Positions 38,338 through 47,898 of a stretch of DNA of 64,000 nt are shown in pieces. The stretch lies in the NCBI RefSeq assembly GCF_011043735.1, contig NZ_JAAKGV010000005.1, positions 124,001-188,000 on the forward strand. The letters are read 5' to 3'. Positions within the stretch are counted from its first letter, which is position 1. The number at the start of each line of letters is the position of its first letter. The translations under genes and the position numbers were made by a program. This DNA comes from Methylobacterium sp. DB0501. Its GTDB lineage: Bacteria; Pseudomonadota; Alphaproteobacteria; Rhizobiales; Beijerinckiaceae. The notes under the pieces were generated by a model that saw only the letters and a list, made by a program, of their open reading frames with translations, was not told the origin of the DNA and ran no database searches.

Positions 38338-39213
38338 TCAACGGTGACCGGACACGATGCCGGTGCCGCCCCGGGCGCCGACGATCAGGGCGCGCAGGCG
38401 CTGGTTGAGGGCGACGAAGTCCGGCGCGAAGGTCATCTCGATCGTGCGCGGGCGCGCCAGCGCGACGGGGGAATCGTCGAGGATGCGGCCGGGCCGGGCG
38501 CTCATCACGCAGATGCGGTTGGCGAGGTAGGCGGCCTCCTTGAGGTCGTGGGTGACCAGCAGCACGGTCAGGCGCTTCGACAGCCAGAGGTCCTGCATGA
38601 TCGCCCACAGCTCTTCGCGGGTGAACTGGTCGAGCGCCCCGAACGGCTCGTCGAGGAGGAGCAGGTCGGGGTCGTGGATGAGCGCCCGGCACAGGTTGGC
38701 GCGCTGCATCATCCCGCCCGAGAGCTGCCAGGGATACTTGTCGCCGAAGCCGCCGAGCCCGACCTGGGCCAGCAATGCCTCGACCCGGTCGCGGAACTCG
38801 CCCCGGCGCTTCGCCCGAAACTGCTGCCGGAACGGCGGGACGATCTTGAGCGGCAGCATGACGTTGTCGCGCACGGTCAGCCAGGGCAGCAAGGTCGGGT
38901 TCTGGTAGGCCATGCCGATGCGGATCGGGGTGGCGCCGATCTCGCGGCCGGCGACGAAGACGTGGCCGCTCGTCGGCGCCAGCAGTTCGCCGACCATCTT
39001 GAGGATCGTCGACTTGCCGCAGCCCGAGGGGCCGACGAGCGCGACGAAATCGCCCTCCGCGATCTTGAGCGAGGTCGGGGCCAGCGCCTGCACCGCCTTG
39101 TCGCCGCGCCCGTAGGTGATGGCGGCGTCCTCGAAGGCGATGAAGGCCGGGCGGCCCGGATGGTCGGGTGCTGGCCCGGCGACGATCGGGTGGGGAGCGG
39201 AATGCGCGTTCAT
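38338..39213 (-). CDS. NitT/TauT-type ABC transporter ATP-binding protein
   Basis: 291 residues. Walker A is GPSGCGKST, Q-loop MAYQNPTLLPWLTV, signature LSGGMMQR, Walker B DLLLLDEPFGALD, and switch LLVTHDLKEA. Similar to SsuB/TauB/ThiZ. Its ATG overlaps the dihydroorotase-like gene stop by four bases, coupling it to the upstream enzyme gene. It energises the adjacent permease. Confidence 0.92.
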   Translation of the reverse strand: MNAHSAPHPIVAGPAPDHPGRPAFIAFEDAAITYGRGDKAVQALAPTSLKIAEGDFVALVGPSGCGKSTILKMVGELLAPTSGHVFVAGREIGATPIRIGMAYQNPTLLPWLTVRDNVMLPLKIVPPFRQQFRAKRRGEFRDRVEALLAQVGLGGFGDKYPWQLSGGMMQRANLCRALIHDPDLLLLDEPFGALDQFTREELWAIMQDLWLSKRLTVLLVTHDLKEAAYLANRICVMSARPGRILDDSPVALARPRTIEMTFAPDFVALNQRLRALIVGARGGTGIVSGHR

Positions 39214-40664
39214 CTCAGGCCCCTCCCCTGCGCAAGGCAGGCTGCCAGCGTGCTGTCCTGGTTGCGCGGTTGCGCCGGTGGCATCCGCTGGATCGCCGTG
39301 ACCTGGCGGCCCCAGCCGCTCGTCTCAGGCACGAGCCGGCGGTCGCGCTGCACGAAGCGCCCGCGCACGAGCGTGTGAACGGGCACGCCGGTGACGGTGA
39401 CGCCCTCGAACGGCGTGATCCTGCCGCGCGAATGCAGGGCCTCGGCCCGGATGGTCTCGCTGCGGTCCATGTCGACGACGGCGATGTCGGCCTCCGCCCC
39501 CGCCTCGAGGCGGCCCTTGGCGGGCCAGAGGCCGAAGGCGCGGGCCGGATTCTCGGCCGAGATGCGCACGTAATGCTCCAGGCTCATGCGTCCTTTCGCG
39601 ACCTCGTTCAGCATCAGGGGCATTTGCGTCTCGACGCCCGGGAAGCCGCAATCCGCCTCCCAGATCACGGCCTTGCGCTTCTCCTCCGGTGTGTGCGGCG
39701 CGTGGTCGGTGGCGATCATGTCGATCACCCCGGACAGCAGGGCGGCGCGGATCGCCTCGGCATCGGCGGCCTCGCGCACCGGCGGGTTGACCCGGATCAC
39801 CGAGCCGAGGCGCTCGTAGTCGCCCGTGTCGAGGAGGAGGTAGCAGGGGCAGGTCTCGCCGGTGATGTCGACGCCCCGCGCCTTGGCCTCGGCCAGCGGC
39901 CGCAGTTCGGCGGCCGACGAGATATGCAGCACGTGGACCCGCGCGCCGGTCCAGCCGGCGAGTTCGGCTGCCCGCGCCACCGCCTCGACGGCGACGATCG
40001 CCGGGCGTGCCGCCACATGGGCGAGCGGATCGTTGCGGCCGGCGGCCACCAGGCGCGCCTGGCGCCAAGCCATGATCGAGGCGGTCTCGGCATGGAGCGA
40101 GATGCGCAGGCCCGACGGCGCGATGATCTCGAAGCCCTCCAGCATCGCCCCCGTCGAGGGTGACGGCAGGTTGCCGAAGGTGTTGCCCATGAAGCACTTG
40201 AAGGCGTTGACGCCGCCCTCGATCAGGCCCGGCAGCTCGTCGATGTTGTCCTCGGCCAGCAGCCCGTAGAGCCCGTAATCGACGTGGGATTTCTCCGCCG
40301 CCGCCTGCTTCCGGCGCAGCTCCGTCACCGAGCGGGTCGGCGGGTGGGTGTTGGGCATCTCGAAGACGGTGGTGGTGCCGCCCATCGCCGCCGCCGCGCT
40401 GCCAGTGCGCCAGTCTTCCTTGTGGGTGTAGCCGGGCTCGCGGAAATGGACGTGGACGTCGATCGCCCCGGGCAGGAGATACCGGCCGGAGACGTCCACG
40501 GCCTCGCGGGCCGCCGGCAGCGTGCCGGGCGCACCGACCGCGGCGATCAGCCCGTCCCTGATCGCGACGTCGGCGCGAAAGCGGGTGGTGCCGGTCACCA
40601 CCGTGCCGCCGGCCAACACGAGGTCGGCGACGATTCCGGATTCGGACATGCGAGTTTCGGTCAT
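39210..40664 (-). CDS. Dihydroorotase / hydantoinase-family cyclic amidohydrolase
   Basis: 484 residues. First metal motif DVHVHFREPGYTHKEDW, carboxylated Lys in VNAFKCFMGNTFG, further His in LHAETASI and VLHISSAAEL, and terminal Asp in IATDHAPHTPEEK: the complete binuclear site. HFREPG...THKED is the class I dihydroorotase pattern, but the gene is not near pyrimidine-synthesis genes. Within an uptake operon with an SDR and amidohydrolase it more likely opens an imported cyclic amide such as a hydantoin or dihydropyrimidine. A GTG at 40676 would overlap the SDR stop (GTGA) and add four residues; I use the ATG at 40664. Confidence 0.88.
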   Translation of the reverse strand: MTETRMSESGIVADLVLAGGTVVTGTTRFRADVAIRDGLIAAVGAPGTLPAAREAVDVSGRYLLPGAIDVHVHFREPGYTHKEDWRTGSAAAAMGGTTTVFEMPNTHPPTRSVTELRRKQAAAEKSHVDYGLYGLLAEDNIDELPGLIEGGVNAFKCFMGNTFGNLPSPSTGAMLEGFEIIAPSGLRISLHAETASIMAWRQARLVAAGRNDPLAHVAARPAIVAVEAVARAAELAGWTGARVHVLHISSAAELRPLAEAKARGVDITGETCPCYLLLDTGDYERLGSVIRVNPPVREAADAEAIRAALLSGVIDMIATDHAPHTPEEKRKAVIWEADCGFPGVETQMPLMLNEVAKGRMSLEHYVRISAENPARAFGLWPAKGRLEAGAEADIAVVDMDRSETIRAEALHSRGRITPFEGVTVTGVPVHTLVRGRFVQRDRRLVPETSGWGRQVTAIQRMPPAQPRNQDSTLAACLAQGRGLR

Positions 40665-40672
40665 GACGGTGC

Positions 40673-41464
40673 TCACAGCATCGCCCAGCCGCCGTCGACC
40701 GGCAGGTCGATTCCGGTGATCTGGCGGGAGACTTCGGAGGCGAGGAACAGGCAGGCATTCGCCACGTCCGCATCGGTCGAGACGCGCCTGAGCGCGTAAT
40801 CGGCGGCGTGGCGGGCGACGGCCTCGTCCTCGCTGATCGTCAGGCGCCGCGCCATCTCGGGCACGACCTTCTGGCGGAAGCGCGGCCCGTCGACCATGCC
40901 GGGCGCGACGCAATTGACGTTGATGCCGTAGGGCCCGGCTTCGAGGGCGAAGCTCTTGGTGATGCCGCGCAGGCCCCATTTCGAGGCGGAATAGGCCATG
41001 CGGCCGGCCCGTCCGCGCATGCCGAAGGTGCCGCCGACATTGACGATCCGCCCCTCGCCCTGGTCGATCATGGTCGGCAGGCAGGCCCGCATGGTGTTGA
41101 AGCAGCCGCGCATGTTGAGATCGACGATCTCGTCGAACTCGGCCTCGGTCGTCTCCCAGCCGGTCTTGCCGATCGGCCCCGAGCCGCCGGCGACGTTGAC
41201 CAGGATGTCGATGCGCCCGAAGGCGTCGCGCGTCGCAGCAATCGCGCGGTCGCAGGCGGTGCCGTCGGTGATGTCGCAGTCGAGCACGAGCGCCTTTGTG
41301 CCCCCGGTACGCACCTCCGCCGCCACCGGCTCGATCGCCGCCACGTCGCGGCCGAGAAGCGCCAGCCGGCAGCCCTCGGCCGCGAAGGCGCGGGTGACCG
41401 CCGCGCCCATTCCCTTGGCGGGGCCGGTGATGACCGCGACCCGGCCGCTCAGGTTCAGATCCAT
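40673..41464 (-). CDS. Short-chain dehydrogenase/reductase
   Basis: 263 residues, classical SDR length. The cofactor motif is ITGPAKGMGAAV, followed by LVNVAGGSGP and the active site MAYSASKWGLRGITKSFAL (Tyr-x3-Lys). The usual catalytic Ser segment (NISS) reads NVGGTFG, so a Thr may replace Ser. The end ITGIDLPVDGGWAML is typical. It acts on a hydroxyl/keto group of an unknown substrate, between the second binding protein and the cyclic amidohydrolase in the operon. Confidence 0.88.
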   Translation of the reverse strand: MDLNLSGRVAVITGPAKGMGAAVTRAFAAEGCRLALLGRDVAAIEPVAAEVRTGGTKALVLDCDITDGTACDRAIAATRDAFGRIDILVNVAGGSGPIGKTGWETTEAEFDEIVDLNMRGCFNTMRACLPTMIDQGEGRIVNVGGTFGMRGRAGRMAYSASKWGLRGITKSFALEAGPYGINVNCVAPGMVDGPRFRQKVVPEMARRLTISEDEAVARHAADYALRRVSTDADVANACLFLASEVSRQITGIDLPVDGGWAML

Positions 41465-41497
41465 GTCCGTCGTCCTTGATTGTCGTCGGCCATTCGC

Positions 41498-42550
41498 TCA
41501 GCCGAGCGTGGTGACCCGCTCTGCCAATGGCGGCAGGAAGGCGCGGCTGAAGACCTCCTCGGGCGCCGGCATCCGCGGCAGGCTCTCCGCCTCGGCGACG
41601 ATCGCGATCGATCTGGCGAAGCGCGCATCGTCGACGTCGCCGATGCCGATCCGGCGGCCCTCCGGGTGGCTCATCTCGGCCTTCAGCGTCGCGATGAGCC
41701 GGTCCTTCTCGACGCCCCGGTCGATCAGGGGCTCGCGCCGGGCCACCGCCTCGACCGCCGCGTCGGGGTCCTTCAGCGTTTCCGTGATGCCGCGGTTGAA
41801 GGCACGCAGCAGGCGGCGCAACGCCTCCGGCTTCCCGGCGACGAGGCGGCGCGAGGCGATCACGGCATTGGAATACAGATCCATGCCGGCATCGGCGTAA
41901 TCGATGAAGCGCAGGCTCCTGTCCGGATCGAGACCGATCAGCTTCGCCGAGAAGCGGATGGTGTTGACGAAGCCGAACACGCCGTCGACCTGGCCGCGCT
42001 GGAGCATCTGCTCGCGCAGGGCCGGCTGCATGTTGACCACGGTGACGCCGGCGGGGTCGATGCCCGCCATCCTGGCGAAGGCGGGAAACAGCTTCAGGGC
42101 GCTGTCGTTGGCCGGCCCGCCGACGGTGCGTCCCTTGAGATCCTGCGGGGTTCGGATCGGACCGTCGGCCCGGACCGCGATGGTGAAGGGCGGACGGTTG
42201 TAGAGCGCCGCGACGGCGAGCGGGCCGACCGTGCCGGGAGATGCGCGGCCGACCAGCGAGACCAGGGCGTTGATGTCCCCGAAGCCGAGATCGTAGGAAC
42301 CCGACCCCACCGCGCCGACCGCGGCGCCGGATCCGTTGCCCTGGTCCATCACCAGGTCGATCCCCTCCTCGCGCAGGAAGCCGCGATCCTCCGCCAGGAA
42401 GAAGAAGCCCTGCGGGCCCTGGTAGCGCCAGTTCAGCACCATCCGGAGCCTGACCGGCGTCTGCGCGAGTGCCGGGCGGGGCAGACAGGCGGCGAGGCAG
42501 GCGGTGCCCGCGGCCACTCCGAAACGGCGCCGGCTCAACGGTGACGACAT
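41498..42550 (-). CDS. NMT1/ThiY-type ABC binding protein 2
   Basis: 350 residues with a twin-arginine-like signal (SRRRFGVAAGTACLAACLP), hence possibly exported folded. The fold matches the first binding protein of this operon: MVLNWRYQGPQGFFFLAED, LREEGIDLVMDQGNGSG, GDINALV and the end EEVFSRAFLPPLAERV. The two are evident paralogues with different export signals. It is the first gene of the seven-gene minus-strand operon and is divergent from the LysR regulator. Confidence 0.9.
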   Translation of the reverse strand: MSSPLSRRRFGVAAGTACLAACLPRPALAQTPVRLRMVLNWRYQGPQGFFFLAEDRGFLREEGIDLVMDQGNGSGAAVGAVGSGSYDLGFGDINALVSLVGRASPGTVGPLAVAALYNRPPFTIAVRADGPIRTPQDLKGRTVGGPANDSALKLFPAFARMAGIDPAGVTVVNMQPALREQMLQRGQVDGVFGFVNTIRFSAKLIGLDPDRSLRFIDYADAGMDLYSNAVIASRRLVAGKPEALRRLLRAFNRGITETLKDPDAAVEAVARREPLIDRGVEKDRLIATLKAEMSHPEGRRIGIGDVDDARFARSIAIVAEAESLPRMPAPEEVFSRAFLPPLAERVTTLG

Positions 42551-42651
42551 CGCGGGATCCTCGAGGGCGGGATCGCTCTCCCGCGCCGCCGAGTAGAACC
42601 GGCTTGACCGATGCCGTCTTGTGCTGACTTCTGTGCGGGCCTGTTCGAAAA

Positions 42652-43641
42652 ATGCAGCGGTCGGCGATGAGGCATCTGCGGGTTCTGCGCTACCTCGACG
42701 AGGTCGCCCGGACGGGCTCGATCCGGAAGGCGGCCGAGCGGCTCAACATCACCGCCTCGGCGCTCAACCGGCGGATCCAGGACCTCGAGGCCGAGCTCGG
42801 CACCCCGATCTTCGAGCGCCTGCCCCGCGGCGTGCGCCTCAACGCGGCCGGCGAATTGCTGATCCGGCACGCCCGCGGCCAGATCGCCGAGATGGGGCGG
42901 GTCCGCTCGCAGATCGAGGACCTGTCGGGCTTTCGCCGTGGCACGGTGTCGATAGCCTGCAGCCACGCCCTGGCGCACGATTTCCTGCCGACCGAGGTCG
43001 CGGCCTACCGGCGCGCCTTCCCGCTGGTGGAGTTCGACGTGCGGGTGATGAGCCACGCCCAGGCCCTGCGCGCCCTCGACGATTACGCGGTCGACCTGGC
43101 GTTGATCTTCCGGACGACGGCCACGACGGGATTGCGCATCCTCGCCTCCGCCGAGCAGCGGCTGATGGCGCTCATGCGGGCGGGCCATCCGCTCGCGGGC
43201 ACGGGCAGCCTGCGCTTACGCGACTGCACGGCCTATCCCCTCGCCCTGCCCGACCGCAGCTATGGCGGCCGCGAGTTGCTGGAGCGCGCCGTGGCGCACG
43301 GCTCGGTCCGCCTCGCGCCGGTCGTCGAGTCGAACTCGTTCGAGTTCCTGCGCGCTTACGTCCGCCTCGACGACGCGATCACGTTCCAGATCGAGATCGG
43401 GGCGCCCGCGAGCCTGTGCGCCCGCGACGGCCTGGTCGCCCGGCCGGTCGATGCCCGCGACGTGCCGCCCGCCCGCGTCGCCATGGGGCAATTGCCCGGG
43501 CGCGCCCTCTCGGTGGCGGCGGCGAAATTCGCCGAGCAGCTCTCGGCCCGGCTCGAGTCCGGATCGGCGGCCCTCGACGCGCCGTCGGCGCCGGGCGATG
43601 CTGCCGCCTCCCGCCCGCCAATCCCGGATCCCCAGCCATGA
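42652..43641 (+). CDS. LysR-family transcriptional regulator
   Basis: 329 residues. The N-terminal HTH is RHLRVLRYLDEVARTGSIRK and AAERLNITASALNRRIQDLE; the C-terminal domain is a periplasmic-binding-like effector domain (RRGTVSIACSHALAHDFLP). A second in-frame ATG at 42667 is an alternative start. Divergent from the transport/hydantoinase operon (101 bases between starts) and overlapping the formamidase-like gene by four bases, it probably controls both. The ligand is unknown. Confidence 0.9.
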   Translation: MQRSAMRHLRVLRYLDEVARTGSIRKAAERLNITASALNRRIQDLEAELGTPIFERLPRGVRLNAAGELLIRHARGQIAEMGRVRSQIEDLSGFRRGTVSIACSHALAHDFLPTEVAAYRRAFPLVEFDVRVMSHAQALRALDDYAVDLALIFRTTATTGLRILASAEQRLMALMRAGHPLAGTGSLRLRDCTAYPLALPDRSYGGRELLERAVAHGSVRLAPVVESNSFEFLRAYVRLDDAITFQIEIGAPASLCARDGLVARPVDARDVPPARVAMGQLPGRALSVAAAKFAEQLSARLESGSAALDAPSAPGDAAASRPPIPDPQP

Positions 43642-44576
43642 CGCATCGCCTGACCGCCTCGCCCGAGACCTGCCGCTGGGGCTACCTTGATGCGACCGTC
43701 CCGCCGGTCCTCACGGTTCGCAGCGGCGAGCGCGTCACGATCGAGACGGTCTCGGGCGGCCCCGACGCCCTGCCGCCCGAGGGGTTCCACGTGCCGCCGG
43801 AGCTGCGGGTGATCCATGCCGCCGAGGCCGGCCTCCCGTTCGGCCCCCACATCCTGACCGGTCCGGTGGCGATCGAGGGCGCGCAGGCGGGCGACGTGCT
43901 GGAGGTGCGCATCCTCGACGTCGCGTTGCGCCAGGACTGGGGCTTCAACCGCCATCGGCCGCTCGCCGGCACCCTGCCGGACGACTTTCCGGACTTCCAT
44001 CACATGAACATCCCCCTCGACGGGGAGCGCCGGACCGCCCGGATGCCCTGGGGACTCGAGATCCCGCTGGCGCCGTTCTTCGGCGTGATGGCGGTGGCCC
44101 CGCCGCCGGAATGGGGCCGCTGCACCTCGATCATCCCGCGCGCCTTCGGCGGCAACCTCGACAACAAGGAACTCGTCGCCGGCACCACGCTCTTCCTGCC
44201 GGTCTTCGCGGAGGGCGCCTTGTTCTCCTGCGGCGACGGCCACGGGGCGCAGGGCGACGGCGAGGTCAACGTCACGGCGATCGAGACCGCGCTGTCCGGC
44301 ACCTTCGAGTTCGTGCTGCGGACGGACCTGCGGCTCACCTACCCCCGGGCCGAGACGCCCACCCACGTGATCACGATGGGGCTCGACCCCGACCTCGACC
44401 GCTGCGCCGAGCGGGCCTTGCGCGAGATGATCGACCTCGTGGTCGCCCGCACCGGCATCACCCGCGACGAGGCCTACGCCCTGTGCAGCATCGCCGCCGA
44501 CCTGCGGGTGACGCAGACGGTCAACCAGCACAAGGGCGTGCACTGCATGCTGCGCAAGGAGTACCTGGTCCGCTGA
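43638..44576 (+). CDS. Acetamidase/formamidase family protein
   Basis: 312 residues, usual for the FmdA/AmdA family. Visible blocks: GPHILTGPVAIEGAQAGDVL, GGNLDNKELVAGTTLFLPVF, the metal-site loop FSCGDGHGAQGDGEVNVTAI, and the Cys-containing end YALCSIAADLRVTQTVN. It hydrolyses short amides such as formamide to acid and ammonia. It overlaps the LysR stop by four bases, so it is coupled to the regulator. In context it may process formamide or carbamoyl-type products released by the divergent operon. Confidence 0.9.
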   Translation: MTHRLTASPETCRWGYLDATVPPVLTVRSGERVTIETVSGGPDALPPEGFHVPPELRVIHAAEAGLPFGPHILTGPVAIEGAQAGDVLEVRILDVALRQDWGFNRHRPLAGTLPDDFPDFHHMNIPLDGERRTARMPWGLEIPLAPFFGVMAVAPPPEWGRCTSIIPRAFGGNLDNKELVAGTTLFLPVFAEGALFSCGDGHGAQGDGEVNVTAIETALSGTFEFVLRTDLRLTYPRAETPTHVITMGLDPDLDRCAERALREMIDLVVARTGITRDEAYALCSIAADLRVTQTVNQHKGVHCMLRKEYLVR

Positions 44577-44769
44577 GGCACTGCGGTCGTCGATCGGGCT
44601 GCTTCGATGTGAATCGGCACCCGCCGCGCCGTTCCGGCGCGGCGCACGCAGAGCCCGAGATCCGGACGCACGGGCGGCGCCGAGCGAGGCGGAACGCCGT
44701 TCGCCTCGTTCCGCATCACCGCGACCGCGATCCCGAGCCCGCCTCAGCCGCCCAAGGAGAGCGTGGCTC

Positions 44770-46152
44770 TCACGCCCGAGCCCGGTCGGTGAGCCAGGCC
44801 CAGGTGTCCTCGAGCGCCAGGGCAAAGCGCGCGACGACCTCGTCGACCTCGTCCTCGGTGATGATCATCGGCGGGCAGAAGGCGATCGTGTCCTGGATCG
44901 CCCGGACGATCAGGCCGTGCTCCTGGGCGCGCTCGAACAGGTGGAAGGCGACCCGGCCGGGCGGGTCGAACTTGCGCTTCGTCGCCTTGTCGGCGACGAG
45001 TTCGACCGCCGCGATCAGCCCGACGCCGCGGACCTCGCCGACGAGCGGGTGGTCGGCGAAGGGCGCGAGCCGCTCCTGGAGCCGGGAGCCGGAGCGGGCG
45101 GCGTTGGCGACGAGGCCGCGCTCCTCGATGATCGCCAGGTTCTCGAGCGCCACCGCGGTCGCCACCGGGTGGCCGCTGCCGGTGAAGCCGTGGCCGAAAT
45201 TGCCCAGAGCCTCGGTGTGGTCGGCGAGCCCCTGGTAGAGCGCGTCGCTGAATAGAACCGCGGCGAGGGGCTGGTAGGACGACGTGATCTGCTTCGAGAC
45301 CACCAGGAGGTCGGGGCGGATGCCGTAATGCTCGCAGGCGAACAGCGTGCCGAGCCGCCCGAAGCCGTTGATGACCTCGTCGGCGACCACCAGCACGTCG
45401 TGCCGCCGGCACACCGCCTGCACCTTCTCCCAGTAGGTGCGGGGCGGCGGCAGCACGCCGCCGGCGCCCATCAGCGGCTCGCCGATGAAGGCCGCCACCG
45501 TCTCCGGCCCCTCCTCGAGGATCACCGCCTCGAGTTCCGCCGCCAGCCGGTCGGCAAAGGCCTCCTCCGTCTCGCCGGGCAGCGCGTTGCGGTAATGGTG
45601 CGGGCAGGTCACATGGCGCACGAAGGGCAGCGGCAGGTCGAAGCCGCGCTGGTTGGTCGGCAGTCCCGTCAGGCTCGCCGCCGCGATGGTGATGCCGTGA
45701 TAGCCGCCCTGGCGGGCGATGAACTTCTTCTTCTCCGGCCGTCCGCGCCCGTTGTTGAAGTACCAGACGAGCTTCACCACCGTATCGTTGGCCTCCGACC
45801 CCGAATTTGTGAAGAACACGTGGTCGAGGCCGGCCGGCGACATCTGGACGAGCTTCTCGGCGAGGAGGATCGCCGGCTCGTTCGCCTTGTGGGTGAAGGT
45901 GTGGTAATACGGCAGCCGGCTCATCTGGCGAGCCGCGGCCTCCACCAGTCGGGGCTCGCCGAACCCGACCCCGACGCTCCACAGCCCCGCCATCGCCTCG
46001 ATATAGCCGCGGCCCTGGTCGTCGTAGACGTGGATGCCCTCGCCGCGCTCGATGATCATCGGCCCGACCTGCTCGTGCCGGCGGGCATTGGTGTAGGGGT
46101 GGAAGTGATAGGCGACATCGCGCGCCTGAAGGGAGTTCGGCAGCAGGGTCAT
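44770..46152 (-). CDS. Class III aminotransferase
   Basis: 460 residues from the ATG at 46152, which has AAGG eight bases upstream (a GTG at 46161 is possible). Fold type I PLP enzyme of the omega-amino-acid transaminase group: FTNSGSEANDTVVKL, QGGYHGITIAAASLTG, VVADEVINGFGRLG with the PLP Asp, and the Schiff-base Lys in VVSKQITSSYQPLAAV. Likely amino donors are omega-amino acids or amines such as beta-alanine, putrescine or taurine, with pyruvate as acceptor. It is the last gene of the long Liv/Hyu operon and may handle the amino acid made by HyuA/HyuB. The 193 bases to the left show nothing. Confidence 0.9.
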   Translation of the reverse strand: MTLLPNSLQARDVAYHFHPYTNARRHEQVGPMIIERGEGIHVYDDQGRGYIEAMAGLWSVGVGFGEPRLVEAAARQMSRLPYYHTFTHKANEPAILLAEKLVQMSPAGLDHVFFTNSGSEANDTVVKLVWYFNNGRGRPEKKKFIARQGGYHGITIAAASLTGLPTNQRGFDLPLPFVRHVTCPHHYRNALPGETEEAFADRLAAELEAVILEEGPETVAAFIGEPLMGAGGVLPPPRTYWEKVQAVCRRHDVLVVADEVINGFGRLGTLFACEHYGIRPDLLVVSKQITSSYQPLAAVLFSDALYQGLADHTEALGNFGHGFTGSGHPVATAVALENLAIIEERGLVANAARSGSRLQERLAPFADHPLVGEVRGVGLIAAVELVADKATKRKFDPPGRVAFHLFERAQEHGLIVRAIQDTIAFCPPMIITEDEVDEVVARFALALEDTWAWLTDRARA

Positions 46153-46189
46153 CGGGATCACCTTGTCCGAGGAGCGTGGGGGGCGGCCG

Positions 46190-47878
46190 TCAGCCCGCCG
46201 CGTAGACGGTGCGGGCCTGCTCGGGCGTGATGAACCCGTCGAGGAGGTCGTCGCGGACGCGGGTCCTGTCGCGGGCCTCCGGCGGCCCCCAGCCGCCGCC
46301 GGCCGGGGAGCTGATGCGGATGCGGTCGCCGGGGGCGATCGGCACGTTGGCGAACTTGCTCGGCGAGACCTTGCCGAAAGCCTGCGCCACGGTGAGCCAC
46401 TCCCCGCTCCCCGCCCGCATCATCAGGAGTTCCGCCTTCGCGCCTTCGTGCCCGCCATGGAGGCCCCAGGGACTGACCTTCTGGCGGTCGCTCATGTAGC
46501 TGAACGTCATCGGCGTGCCGGTGCTGCGCACCGTCTTCGAGAGGGCGAGGCCGCCGCGGAAGGTGCCCGGCCCGCCTGAGCCGTCGACGAGGCGAAACTC
46601 CTCGACGTGCCAGGGGAAGCGGTACTCGAACACCTCGACCGGGATGTGCGGGCAATTGCCGTTGATGCCGCCGACCGCGTCGTTGCCGTCGGCGAAGCTG
46701 CGTCCGCCCCAGCCGACCGGGGTGAGATCGTAGCAGCAGAAGAACTCGCCGGTCGCCGGGTCGGTGCCGCCGAACAGGAAATTGCTGTGCGTCGCCCCGT
46801 CGGTCGCCGCCGAGCGCTCCTTGAGGCCGGGCGCCAGGGCGCCCATCACGCAATTGGCGATCCGGCAATGGGTCTCGGTGTTGCCGCCGACCGAGGGGCC
46901 GGGGAAGTTCACGTTCACCACCGTGCCGGGCGGAGCGAGCACCCGGATCGGCCGGAAGCAGCCGGAATTCTTCGGGATCGTCGCATCGGTGAGCTGGAGG
47001 ACCGCGTTGTAGGCCGCCCCGTAGGCGACCCCGAGGGTGCCGTTGATCGGCCCCCTCGCCTGGGGCGAGGAGCCGTGATAATCGACCACGAGGTCGGAGC
47101 CCGCCACCGTCACCTCGGCCCGGATGGTGAAGGCCCGATCCTCGATGCCGTCATCCTCCATGCAATCCTCGAAGACGTAGCGGCCGTCCGGGATTTTTTG
47201 GATCTCCGCCCGCATCCGGCGCTCGGAATAGTCCATCAGCGCCGCGACGTGCTCGCGGAAGGCCGCGACCCCGTGCTTGCGCACAAGATCGGCCATGCGC
47301 CGCTCGCCGAGATCGGTGGCGGCGATGAGGGCGCGGAAGTCGCCGTAATTGTAGCGCGGGGTGCGGACATTCGCGAGCATCAGGCGCCAGACGTCGTCGA
47401 CGTCGCGGCCGGCCCGCTTGATCTTCACCGGCGGCACCCGCAATCCCTCGTGGAAGACTTCTGTCGCCTCGCCGGCGAAGCCCGCCGGCGCCATGCCGCC
47501 GACCTCGCAGACATGGCCGATCGCGACCGAGAACCCGATCAGGCTGCCCTCGACGAAGACCGGCTTGAAGAAGGTGTGCTCCGGCGTGTGCAGGCCGCCC
47601 CGGTAGGGGTCGTTGTGGACGAGGACGTCGCCCTCCTCCAGCTCTGACAGGGCGATCTCCTGAACGCAGGAGCGCAGCAGCAGCGGCATGCCGCCGATCA
47701 TCGAGGGGCAGAAATCGCCGGTGGCGACCAGCTCGCCGGTCGGCAGGGCAAGGCCGCACGTGAAGTCGAGGGACTCCGAAAAAATCGTCGAGTAGGAGGT
47801 GCGCATCAGCGTCACCCCCATGTCGCGGCAGATCGAGACCAGGATGCCGCCGACGATGTTGAGCGAGACCATGTCCAT
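46190..47878 (-). CDS. hyuB: Hydantoinase/oxoprolinase beta subunit (HyuB), set 1
   Basis: 562 residues. HyuB-family landmarks: RTSYSTIFSESLDFTCGL, GDVLVHNDPYRGGLHTPEH, IGHVCEVGGMAPAGF, GGNTETHCRIANCVMGAL and GGPGTFRGGLALS. With HyuA it forms an ATP-dependent amidohydrolase or carboxylase for N-methylhydantoin, 5-oxoproline, acetophenone or similar. It follows HyuA by 20 bases. The substrate is not readable from sequence; Liv-type uptake and two aminotransferases in the operon suggest release of an amino acid. Confidence 0.9.
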   Translation of the reverse strand: MDMVSLNIVGGILVSICRDMGVTLMRTSYSTIFSESLDFTCGLALPTGELVATGDFCPSMIGGMPLLLRSCVQEIALSELEEGDVLVHNDPYRGGLHTPEHTFFKPVFVEGSLIGFSVAIGHVCEVGGMAPAGFAGEATEVFHEGLRVPPVKIKRAGRDVDDVWRLMLANVRTPRYNYGDFRALIAATDLGERRMADLVRKHGVAAFREHVAALMDYSERRMRAEIQKIPDGRYVFEDCMEDDGIEDRAFTIRAEVTVAGSDLVVDYHGSSPQARGPINGTLGVAYGAAYNAVLQLTDATIPKNSGCFRPIRVLAPPGTVVNVNFPGPSVGGNTETHCRIANCVMGALAPGLKERSAATDGATHSNFLFGGTDPATGEFFCCYDLTPVGWGGRSFADGNDAVGGINGNCPHIPVEVFEYRFPWHVEEFRLVDGSGGPGTFRGGLALSKTVRSTGTPMTFSYMSDRQKVSPWGLHGGHEGAKAELLMMRAGSGEWLTVAQAFGKVSPSKFANVPIAPGDRIRISSPAGGGWGPPEARDRTRVRDDLLDGFITPEQARTVYAAG

Positions 47879-47898
47879 GGCGGTGGGCTCCCCGGGCT

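Noticed and set aside
39210..40664. Biosynthetic dihydroorotase (pyrC) assignment
   Set aside because: The motifs fit, but the operon is an uptake/catabolic one without pyrimidine-synthesis genes; hydantoinase-type activity is equally likely.
40673..41464. SDR read as inactive because the usual catalytic Ser segment reads NVGGTFG
   Set aside because: A Thr is present and the Tyr-x3-Lys pair is intact, so loss of activity cannot be claimed.
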